From Anaerolineales bacterium (GTDB lineage: Bacteria; Chloroflexota; Anaerolineae; Anaerolineales; JABWBV01), in assembly GCA_027019845.1 (NCBI GenBank), contig JALUWE010000151.1:1-14561 (forward strand): 14,561 nucleotides of DNA. Reading direction: 5' to 3'. Position numbers and translations under genes: made by a program. Under the pieces are notes generated by a model. It ran no database searches. It was not told where the DNA came from and saw only the letters and a list, made by a program, of their open reading frames with translations. Shown one piece after another: positions 8,013 through 14,255 of this stretch; position 1 is the first letter of the stretch, and every line of letters begins with the position of its first letter.

Positions 8013-9116
8013 ATGCCTGCTATTTATCCATTCACGGCCATCGTTGGCCAGAGACGAATGAAGCGCGCCCTCATTCTGAATGCTATCGACCAAAGGATCG
8101 GGGGCGTATTGATTCGCGGGGAACGCGGCACCGCCAAATCCACCGCTGCCCGCGCCATGGCCGCGCTGCTGCCCGAAATCGAAGTGTTTTGCGACTCGCC
8201 CTTCAACGACGATCCCAACGCGCCGGAAACCTGGTCGGACTGGGTGCGGGATATGATGGCGAAAGGGGAAAAGCTGGCAGTCTGCACACGCCGGATACAG
8301 TTCATCGACCTGCCTGTCAGCGCCACCGAGGACCGCGTGGTTGGCACGTTGGACATCGAAAAAGCGATCCAAAAAGGGGAGCGCCACTTCGAGCCGGGCG
8401 TGTTGGCCGCGGCCAATCGCGGCTTGTTGTACATCGATGAGGTCAACCTGCTGGACGATCACGTCGTCGATCTGCTGCTGGACTCGGCGGCCATGGGCGT
8501 CAACATCGTCGAACGCGAGGGGATTTCGTTCACCCACCCGGCCCGCTTCATCCTCATCGGCACCATGAACCCGGAGGAGGGCGATTTGCGCCCCCAATTG
8601 CTGGACCGCTTCGCCCTTTCGGTGGACATCAAGGGGATTCGCGACCCGCGCGACCGCGTAGCCATCATGGAACGCCACCTCGAATTCGAGTCCAACCCGG
8701 ACAAATTTCTCGAAAAGTGGCTGCCCAAAGAACAAGAACTGTCCCGCCAGATCGAAGCGGCGCGCAAACTGGTGGACAAGGTGAAGTATTCCCGCCGGGA
8801 TTTGCTCTCGATAGCCGCGTTGACCTCTTCGCTGCAAGTGGATGGGCATCGCGGGGACCTGGTGATCCTGAAAACCGCGCGCGCCCACGCCGCGTTCGAG
8901 GGGCGCACCCAGATCAACGACCACGACATCGCCCTGGCCGCCGAACTGGCACTGCCGCACCGCATCCGCCGCGGCCCGTTTTACCAGGCCGAAGTCACCC
9001 TGGAGGAGCTGCAGGAGCGCATCTCACAACTTCAAGGGCAGGAGGCCAGCGATGGCTATTCGGACTTGTCGGAGCAGGAGCAATCCGAGCAAGAGGCGGT
9101 AAAAAAAAAGCCGTAG
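8013..9116 (+). CDS. chlI: Magnesium/cobalt chelatase AAA+ subunit (ChlI/BchI-like), zero-frame product
   Basis: The 367-residue product is a complete ChlI/BchI-type AAA+ ATPase, the motor that energises metal insertion by the large chelatase subunit (ChlH into protoporphyrin, or CobN into the corrin ring). Seen are FTAIVGQ at the N-terminus, Walker A GERGTAKST at 36-44, the chelatase insert around FIDLPVSATEDRVVGTLD (97-114), Walker B LLYIDE at 138-143, sensor-1 GTMNPEEGDLRPQLLDRF at 183-200, and a C-terminal helical lid. An acidic tail (SDLSEQEQSEQEAV) leads to KKKP and a stop at 9116. AAGGA at 8002-8006 supports the ATG. The same reading frame is also the N-terminal half of ChlD if ribosomes slip at 9104-9110. 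With no large subunit here, magnesium and cobalt roles cannot be separated. Confidence 0.92.
   Translation: MPAIYPFTAIVGQRRMKRALILNAIDQRIGGVLIRGERGTAKSTAARAMAALLPEIEVFCDSPFNDDPNAPETWSDWVRDMMAKGEKLAVCTRRIQFIDLPVSATEDRVVGTLDIEKAIQKGERHFEPGVLAAANRGLLYIDEVNLLDDHVVDLLLDSAAMGVNIVEREGISFTHPARFILIGTMNPEEGDLRPQLLDRFALSVDIKGIRDPRDRVAIMERHLEFESNPDKFLEKWLPKEQELSRQIEAARKLVDKVKYSRRDLLSIAALTSSLQVDGHRGDLVILKTARAHAAFEGRTQINDHDIALAAELALPHRIRRGPFYQAEVTLEELQERISQLQGQEASDGYSDLSEQEQSEQEAVKKKP
9104..9110 (+). promoter_or_regulatory. Predicted -1 frameshift site A AAA AAG within a nine-A run
   Basis: Nine A residues occupy 9101-9109. In the zero frame the codons are GTA AAA AAA AAG CCG TAG, so A9104 AAA AAG is in the X XXY YYZ phase required for tandem -1 slippage and is identical to the Escherichia coli dnaX heptamer. 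The zero frame stops two codons later, while the -1 frame stays open to 10063. An A9 run also resembles the Thermus dnaX site, where RNA polymerase slippage is known, so either mechanism could act. An AAGAGG at 9091-9096 is a weak candidate for an upstream stimulatory anti-SD contact. Confidence 0.75.
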
Positions 9117-10063
9117 ACCAGCGTGAATTGGGGGAAGAAACCACCCAACGCGGCCCCACCGACCCCGCTCCGCAGAACGTTTTTCACGGCGGGGATGCCC
9201 GCTGGTGGGAGGGAGGAGAAAAGGTCCGCCCCACACAGCCCTTTGCACCACGCAGGCTAGATACCCCCCTGGACCGCATGACGCGGCGAAAAAGCGGCCG
9301 GCGCTCTCGCACGCGCACCGAACGCAAACGCGGCCGTTACATCCAGGCGCGGCCCTCGCATGGCAAAACCACTGACCTGGCCTTCGATGCCACCCTCCGC
9401 GCCGCGGCCCCCTACCAAAAAGAGCGCGCCGAACAACGCAAACAAGTGGCTTTTGCCATCCAACCCCAAGACCTGCACAGCAAAGTGCGCATCAAACGCT
9501 CGGCCAATCTGGTGATTTTCGTGGTGGATGCCTCCTGGTCCATGGCTGTAGCTGAACGGATGCAGGCCACCAAAGGCGCGATTCTCTCTTTGCTCACGGA
9601 CGCATACCAGCGACGCGACCGGGTGGGGCTGATCGTCTTCCAAAAAGACCGCGCCAGGCTGATTCTGCCACCCACCAACTCGGTTCAACTTGCCCGCCGC
9701 GCGCTGGTGGACATCCCGGTCGGGGGCAAAACGCCGCTTTCGGCAGGGCTGTTTCTGGCCTATCAGGTCGTGCGCCAGGAACGCTACACCCACCCCGACG
9801 TGGAGCCGCTGCTGATCCTGCTCACCGACGGCGCGGGAAACGTCTCCATGAGCGGGGAGATGAACCCGCAAAAAGAAGCCCACCAGCTTGCCGAACAAAT
9901 CGCACACGAGGGCATCCGCTCAGTGGTGATCAACATGGAACACGCGGCCTTCGATCAGGGGTTGGCGCAAGCCCTGGCCGACCACCTCAACGGCCCCTGC
10001 TACACCCTGAACGAACTGAAAACCGAAAATCTGGTGCAGACTGTGAGAGCAGAGATGCAGTGA
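9110..10063 (+). CDS. chlD: ChlD/BchD-type chelatase subunit, second half reached by -1 frameshift
   Basis: This is the -1-frame part of a 683-residue fusion starting at 8013 (366 zero-frame codons, then 317 here). Its order is that of ChlD: Pro-rich linker, a strongly basic stretch (RRKSGRRSRTRTERKRGRY, about fusion residues 425-443), then a C-terminal von Willebrand A domain. The VWA domain carries the MIDAS metal site: DASWS with Asp at about residue 506, the threonine of GGKTPLSAG, and LLTDGAGN. ChlD forms the platform for the ChlI hexamer ring. There is no ATG in this frame before about 9280, which is already past the linker start, and the TTG at 9128 lacks a Shine-Dalgarno sequence, so independent initiation is unlikely. 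The stop TGA at 10061 lies 15 bases before the next gene. A sequencing undercall in the A run would mimic this arrangement. Confidence 0.85.
   Translation, partial: AVDQRELGEETTQRGPTDPAPQNVFHGGDARWWEGGEKVRPTQPFAPRRLDTPLDRMTRRKSGRRSRTRTERKRGRYIQARPSHGKTTDLAFDATLRAAAPYQKERAEQRKQVAFAIQPQDLHSKVRIKRSANLVIFVVDASWSMAVAERMQATKGAILSLLTDAYQRRDRVGLIVFQKDRARLILPPTNSVQLARRALVDIPVGGKTPLSAGLFLAYQVVRQERYTHPDVEPLLILLTDGAGNVSMSGEMNPQKEAHQLAEQIAHEGIRSVVINMEHAAFDQGLAQALADHLNGPCYTLNELKTENLVQTVRAEMQ
9121..9151 (+). promoter_or_regulatory. Possible stimulatory stem-loop downstream of the slip site
   Basis: TTGGG (9128-9132) can pair with CCCAA (9144-9148), extended by GCG (9121-9123) with CGC (9149-9151) across a four-base bulge, and by two more G-C pairs towards an AAGAAA loop. 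The structure begins about 10 bases after the heptamer, within the usual range for -1 frameshift stimulators. Folding was judged by eye only. Confidence 0.4.
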
Positions 10064-10078
10064 GGAAAGGAGGCAGCC

Positions 10079-11161
10079 ATGTCTAAGGACTTTGACCAGG
10101 CCAGAGCGCGCGTAGGGAAGGCGCTCGATCAGGCTCTCGAGCGGGCGCGGGAGCAAGAAGCCAGGGAGGGTGTCTACAAATTCGACCTCTCGCGCGACAG
10201 ATTCATCATCTTCTCCGACCATCACAAAGGCGGGCGGAACGGCGCGGACGACTTTCTGGTCTGCGAGCGGGCCTATAACGCCGCGTTGGCCTACTACTAC
10301 CGGCAAGGACACACCCTGGTGGTGCTGGGCGACGTGGAGGAGCTTTGGGAGGAACGGCGGCAGACCGTGTTGAAACAATACCCCCATACATTCCAATTGG
10401 AAGGCCGCTTTCACCAGGAAGGCCGTTACCTGCGCTTTTTTGGCAACCATGACGACGACTGGTCGCACGAAGACCTGGTGCGCCGCTATCTGGTGCCCGC
10501 TTTGGGTGGCAAACCGCTCAAAGTGCGCGAACACTTGCTGGTGCGCGTCGTGGATGGAGATACGGAATTGGGCAGTCTGTTTCTGGTGCACGGACATCAG
10601 GGCACGGTGGCGAGCGACCGTATCGCGCCGATCTCGAAATTCTTCGTGCGCTATTTCTGGCGGCCACTTCAGCGGGTGGTCAAATACTCGCTCAACACCC
10701 CGGCCAAAGACTGGCAGCTTCGCCAGGCTCACGACAGCGCCATGTACTTCTGGTCCGAGCAACAAGACAAAATCGTGCTCATTGCCGGGCACACGCACCG
10801 CCCCGTGTTCAAATCGAAGAGCCACGAGCGACAAATTCGTGAATCGTTGGAAAAGGCCGAGCAGGCGTTGGCGCAATCCCCCGCAGACCAAAAGCTGCGC
10901 GAGCAAACCGCGCTGCTGGCCGCGGAACTGGAGTGGATATTGGCGCAAAACCGCCAGGAACCCGGCCAGCAGCCCCCCATCGAACTCAAGAAGCCCAGCT
11001 ACTTCAACACCGGATGCTGCGCGTTTCTCGATGGCGACATCACCGGCCTGGAGATCGCGGAGGGGGAAATTCGCCTGATTCGCTGGCCCAATGACGAGAA
11101 AGAGCCGCAACCCAAGATTTTGGTCAGCACCTCGCTGAAAGCAGTTTTCGAGGTGTGTTGA
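10079..11161 (+). CDS. Calcineurin-like metallophosphoesterase
   Basis: The 360-residue protein has all metal-ligand motifs of the binuclear metallophosphoesterase fold, in order: FSDHHKGG (D47, H49), GDVEELWE (D85), GNHDDDW (N123, H124), HGHQG (H171, H173) and AGHTHRP (H238, H240). The GDxxE form and GNHD resemble the UDP-2,3-diacylglucosamine hydrolase (LpxH) branch, but that is not enough to claim a lipid A role, and a Chloroflexota host would not be expected to make lipid A. A helical, charge-rich insert (about 246-305) follows the GHTH motif and looks coiled-coil forming; a short beta-rich tail closes the protein. AAAGGAGG at 10066-10073, five bases before the ATG, is a perfect binding site. 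The 15-base gap to the chelatase ORF suggests cotranscription. Substrate unknown. Confidence 0.87.
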   Translation: MSKDFDQARARVGKALDQALERAREQEAREGVYKFDLSRDRFIIFSDHHKGGRNGADDFLVCERAYNAALAYYYRQGHTLVVLGDVEELWEERRQTVLKQYPHTFQLEGRFHQEGRYLRFFGNHDDDWSHEDLVRRYLVPALGGKPLKVREHLLVRVVDGDTELGSLFLVHGHQGTVASDRIAPISKFFVRYFWRPLQRVVKYSLNTPAKDWQLRQAHDSAMYFWSEQQDKIVLIAGHTHRPVFKSKSHERQIRESLEKAEQALAQSPADQKLREQTALLAAELEWILAQNRQEPGQQPPIELKKPSYFNTGCCAFLDGDITGLEIAEGEIRLIRWPNDEKEPQPKILVSTSLKAVFEVC

Positions 11162-11229
11162 GCACCTTGTGTCAGAGGGGGGCAGAATTGTGCTGGCAAT
11201 AACGGGTGGTAGTGGGTGTAAAGTAAGTG

Positions 11230-11369
11230 ACAGGAGTTACGCACTTGAACAGTCGCACCCGGACCTCACAGGTCTCAAAGCGCATGGAGAAGCCCGGAGG
11301 CAATCTATTTTGGGTAAAATCTTCCCGCATCGTGTGCTAGTAGACCTGTGAGGTCTCAGTTCATCCTGT
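11230..11369 (-). repeat. MITE-like repeat, copy 2 (inverted)
   Basis: The reverse complement of this stretch aligns along its whole length with 14111-14255, with scattered substitutions and a deletion of about five bases near the left end. It has the paired 15-mers at 11261-11275 (one mismatch) and 11342-11356 (perfect), and ACAGGAGTTACGCAC at the end nearest the phosphoesterase gene. It lies 69 bases after that gene's stop codon. The non-coding interval 11162-11505 holds this element and the composite repeat after it; 11162-11229 shows nothing recognisable. Confidence 0.87.
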
Positions 11370-11371
11370 GG

Positions 11372-11460
11372 CGTCATTGCGAGGCGCGGCAGCGACCGCC
11401 TGCCCTGAGCCATGCACTGAGCCGAAGGCGGAGTGGCTAGCGAAGGGAAGCCATCTCCCG
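11372..11460. repeat. Composite intergenic repeat of the CGTCATTGCGAGG type
   Basis: The left part (CGTCATTGCGAGGCGCGGCA, then GCGA) and the right part (AGCGAAGGGAAGCCATCTCC) resemble the two halves of a dispersed intergenic repeat seen in diverse bacteria (from memory: CGTCATTGCGAGG ... GCGAAGCAATCTC). Between them lie about 45 bases containing CTGAGCCATGCACTGAGC and GAAGGCGG, with a six-base inverted repeat CCGCCT (11396-11401) and AGGCGG (11426-11431). It separates two convergent genes and could act as a weak bidirectional terminator, though it has no T tract. Confidence 0.55.
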
Positions 11461-11505
11461 CGAAACCGGATGATTTTCATGCTCCGTGGTGCTCGTTTGG
11501 GTCGC

Positions 11506-13995
11506 TCATACCTCGGCAGGCTCCAATTGTGCCTCTTCTGCCTCCACCTGGGCATCCTCGGCCAGCCGGAACACCAGCTTGTCGGCCTCTTCGTCCACCT
11601 CTGCAAAAACGGTGTCGCCAGCCGAGAACTCACCCCCCAGCAACTGGATGGAGAGCGGGCTTTCCAGATATTTTTGCAACGCCCGTTTGAGTGGCCGGGC
11701 GCCAAAGGAGGGATCGTACCCTTTTTCGGCCAGCCAATCGCGCGCCGCGTCGCTCAATTCCACTTGGATACCATGCTGCTCCAGGCGTTCGCGGATTTCT
11801 TTCATCTGCAAATCCACGATCTGGCGCATGTCTTCGAGCGAGAGCGGGGAGAAGGTGATGATCTCGTCGATACGATTGAGGAATTCGGGGCGGAAGGCCT
11901 GGCGCAGCGCCTTGCGGATTTTTTCCTCGGCCAGGCGTTCTTCTTCTTCGTCGCTGCTGGGCTGCAAGAATCCCAAACTGCCGGCCTTGCGCACATATTC
12001 GGTGCCCAGGTTGCTGGTCATGATCAAAACCGTGTTGCGGAAGTCCACCACGCGCCCCTGCCCGTCGGTCAGGCGGCCATCGTCCAGAATTTGCAGCAGC
12101 GCGTTCCACACTTCGGGATGCGCTTTTTCGATCTCGTCGAACAGCACCACCCGGTAGGGCCGGCGGCGGACCGCCTCGGTCAGTTGCCCGCCTTCTTCGT
12201 AGCCCACATACCCCGGCGGCGCGCCGAACAGGCGGGAGACCGTGTGCTGCTCGCGGTATTCGCTCATATCGATACGCACCAGCGCGTCCTGATCGTCGAA
12301 CAGGAACTCGGCCAGCGCTTTGGCAAGTTCGGTCTTGCCCACGCCGGAGGGGCCGATGAAGATGAACGAACCGATAGGCCGCCTGGGGTCTTTCAGGCCG
12401 GATCGCGCCCGGCGAATGGCGTCCGAAATCGCGCGGATGGCGTCGTCCTGCCCGATGATGCGTTCGTGCAGGCGTTCTTCCATGTGCAGCAGCTTCTCGG
12501 CCTCGGTTTCTTTCAGCTGGCTGAGCGGGATGCCGGTCCACTGCGCGATCACCTCCGCGATGTCGCTGGCATCCACCACTTCGTCCAGTTCGTGCTCGGC
12601 TTCCCACTGGTCGCGGCGCGCCTTGAACTCGGTTTCCAGCCGCAGCCGTTCGGCTTTTTTCATCGCGGCACGCTCGTAATCCCGCTCCTGTCCGGCCTGT
12701 TCCTCTTCGGCCATCAGGCGGTCGATTTCGGTTTTCATCTCTTTCAAATCGGGCGGCAGGGAGTAGAGGGCCACACGCAGCTTGGCCGCGGCCTCATCCA
12801 TCAGGTCGATAGCTTTGTCGGGCAGGTGGCGGTCGGTGACGTAACGCGCGGACAGCCGCACCGCGTCTTCCAGCGCCTCGTCCGAGAAGCGCACCTTGTG
12901 ATGAGCCTCGTAGCGGTCGCGCAGGCCGTGCAGCATCTTGATGGTGTCTTCGATGCTGGGTTCCTCGACATACACCGGCGCGAAGCGGCGTTCCAGCGCG
13001 GCATCTTTTTCGATGTATTTGTGATACTCGTCCAGGGTGGTGGCGCCCACGCATTGCAGCTCCCCACGCGCCAGCGCGGGTTTGAGCATGTTGGAGGCGT
13101 CCATCGCGCCCTGGGCCGCGCCGGCGCCCACCACGGTGTGCAACTCATCGATGAACAGGATGATCTCCCCCTCCGAGCGTTGAATTTCTTCGATAGCGGC
13201 TTTTAATCGTTCTTCGAATTCTCCCCGGAAGCGGGAACCCGCGATCATGGCGCCCAAATCCAGCGACACCACGCGGCGGCCACTCAGGATTTCGGGCACG
13301 TCGTTGTACGCGATCTTTTGCGCCAACCCCTCCACAATCGCGGTTTTGCCCACGCCAGCCTCCCCGATCAACACCGGATTGTTCTTGGTGCGCCGGGAGA
13401 GAATCTGGATGACGCGTAAAATTTCCGCATCCCGCCCGATGACCGGGTCGAGTTTCCCTTCCCGGGCCATCTTGGTCAGGTCGCGAGAATACTTGTTCAG
13501 CACGCGATAGCGCGATTCGGCTCGCGGGGAAGTCACCCGCTGCCCGGCACGCAATTCCTGAATGGCATGGTACACCCGCTGGCGCGTCACGCCGGCCCCC
13601 TCCATCAACCGGGCGGCTGGCGTATTGCGCTCGCTCAGAATAGCCAGAAAAATGTGCTCTGTGGAAATGTACTCATCCTTCAGTTGGTTGGCTTCCTCAT
13701 TCGCCTGCTCGATGATGCGCTTGACGCGCGGGGTGATGAATATCTGGCCCGCACCGCCGCCAAAGATGTTGGCCTTTTGCGAAGTGCGCAGGATATAGTC
13801 CAGACGGTCCATCAACGCAGCCGGGTTGACGCTCAAATGTTGCAAGATTTGCGGCACCACACCCTCTGGCTGTTCCAGCAGCGCCAGCAGAATGTGCTCG
13901 GTGTCTATTTGGTTGTGGTTGTAGCGCTGAATGATTTCAGCGGCTCTCTGAGCGGCTTCCTGTGCCCGCTCGGTAAATCGATCAAATCGCATCAT
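11506..13995 (-). CDS. clpC: ATP-dependent Clp protease ATP-binding subunit ClpC, copy 2
   Basis: The 829-residue HSP100 unfoldase has two Clp N repeats (DTEHILLALL near 31-40 and STEHIFLAIL near 111-120), D1 with Walker A GEAGVGKT at 211-218 and Walker B IILFIDE at 278-284, and D2 with GPSGVGKT at 548-555 and VVLFDE at 616-621. The insert between them is short and includes a UVR-like helix (QERDYERAAMKKAERLR, about 436-452), a hallmark of ClpC that contacts adaptors such as McsB or MecA in Bacillus. The SLGF loop at 673-676 fits ClpP docking. Together these favour ClpC over ClpB. The start is ATG at 13995 with AAGGA ten bases upstream; ATG 13992 is an alternative. It has clearly diverged from copy 1, most in the N domain and linker (for example ANIFGGGAGQIF at 75-86). 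An extended -10 promoter lies upstream. The acidic C-terminus ends at a TGA facing the repeats. Confidence 0.93.
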   Translation of the reverse strand: MMRFDRFTERAQEAAQRAAEIIQRYNHNQIDTEHILLALLEQPEGVVPQILQHLSVNPAALMDRLDYILRTSQKANIFGGGAGQIFITPRVKRIIEQANEEANQLKDEYISTEHIFLAILSERNTPAARLMEGAGVTRQRVYHAIQELRAGQRVTSPRAESRYRVLNKYSRDLTKMAREGKLDPVIGRDAEILRVIQILSRRTKNNPVLIGEAGVGKTAIVEGLAQKIAYNDVPEILSGRRVVSLDLGAMIAGSRFRGEFEERLKAAIEEIQRSEGEIILFIDELHTVVGAGAAQGAMDASNMLKPALARGELQCVGATTLDEYHKYIEKDAALERRFAPVYVEEPSIEDTIKMLHGLRDRYEAHHKVRFSDEALEDAVRLSARYVTDRHLPDKAIDLMDEAAAKLRVALYSLPPDLKEMKTEIDRLMAEEEQAGQERDYERAAMKKAERLRLETEFKARRDQWEAEHELDEVVDASDIAEVIAQWTGIPLSQLKETEAEKLLHMEERLHERIIGQDDAIRAISDAIRRARSGLKDPRRPIGSFIFIGPSGVGKTELAKALAEFLFDDQDALVRIDMSEYREQHTVSRLFGAPPGYVGYEEGGQLTEAVRRRPYRVVLFDEIEKAHPEVWNALLQILDDGRLTDGQGRVVDFRNTVLIMTSNLGTEYVRKAGSLGFLQPSSDEEEERLAEEKIRKALRQAFRPEFLNRIDEIITFSPLSLEDMRQIVDLQMKEIRERLEQHGIQVELSDAARDWLAEKGYDPSFGARPLKRALQKYLESPLSIQLLGGEFSAGDTVFAEVDEEADKLVFRLAEDAQVEAEEAQLEPAEV

Positions 13996-14056
13996 GTAAG
14001 AACCATCCTTTGTGCTGTTAGAAATGTCCCCTCGCGCCCATCTAAGGCTAAAAAAA

Positions 14057-14087
14057 ATTATATCACCAGCAGATTAATGAAGGACAA
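14057..14087 (-). promoter_or_regulatory. Extended -10 promoter of clpC copy 2
   Basis: The minus strand reads TGATATAAT, a perfect -10 box (14057-14062) with the TGn extension. A TTGTCC (14082-14087) lies 19 bases upstream, too far for an ideal -35, which fits the dependence of extended -10 promoters on the TG motif. The predicted leader is about 55 bases and starts just after a run of T residues. Confidence 0.65.
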
Positions 14088-14110
14088 GTGGTGTGTAAGA
14101 AATGTGTATG

Positions 14111-14255
14111 ACAGTACTTAGGCAGTTGAGACCTCACAGGTCTACTATCATACGATGCAGGAAGATTTTACCCAAAATCGATTGCATCCGGGCATCTCCA
14201 TGCGTTTTGAGACCTGTGAGGTCTGGGTGCGACTTTTCAAGTGCGTAAGTCCTGT
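14111..14255 (+). repeat. MITE-like repeat, copy 3 (complete, 145 bp)
   Basis: The ends are imperfect 19-bp inverted repeats: ACAGTACTTAGGCAGTTGA on the left and, on the complement of the right end, ACAGGACTTACGCACTTGA (three mismatches). Inside are AGACCTCACAGGTCT (14129-14143) and its exact reverse complement (14210-14224), each itself a six-base-arm palindrome around CAC or GTG. The 66-bp core between them is A/T-richer and codes for nothing. No transposase and no clear target duplication are seen. The last base is also the first base of the neighbouring gene's stop triplet on the plus strand. Confidence 0.87.

Noticed and set aside
9052..9054. ATG near the chelatase junction as an independent start for the VWA half
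   Set aside because: It has a good GGAGG in front, but it is in the third frame, neither the ChlI frame nor the VWA frame.
8013..10063. Chelatase locus as a pseudogene broken by a frameshift
   Set aside because: Both halves keep all key motifs (Walker A and B, sensor 1, MIDAS), the break lies exactly at a correctly phased slippery heptamer between domains, and a downstream gene with a perfect ribosome binding site follows. A sequencing undercall in the A run remains possible.
10079..11161. LpxH (lipid A pathway) assignment for the metallophosphoesterase
   Set aside because: Only the general metal-binding motifs and a similar GDxxE are shared; the long helical insert and host context do not support it.
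11368..13206. Plus-strand ORF of 612 codons opposite clpC copy 2
   Set aside because: It mirrors the conserved clpC codons on the opposite strand; a similar antisense ORF of 355 codons exists opposite clpC copy 1, as expected for shadows of the same family.
11506..13995. clpC copy 2 as ClpB
   Set aside because: The middle domain is too short for ClpB, a UVR-like helix is present, and D2 has an LGF docking loop that ClpB lacks.
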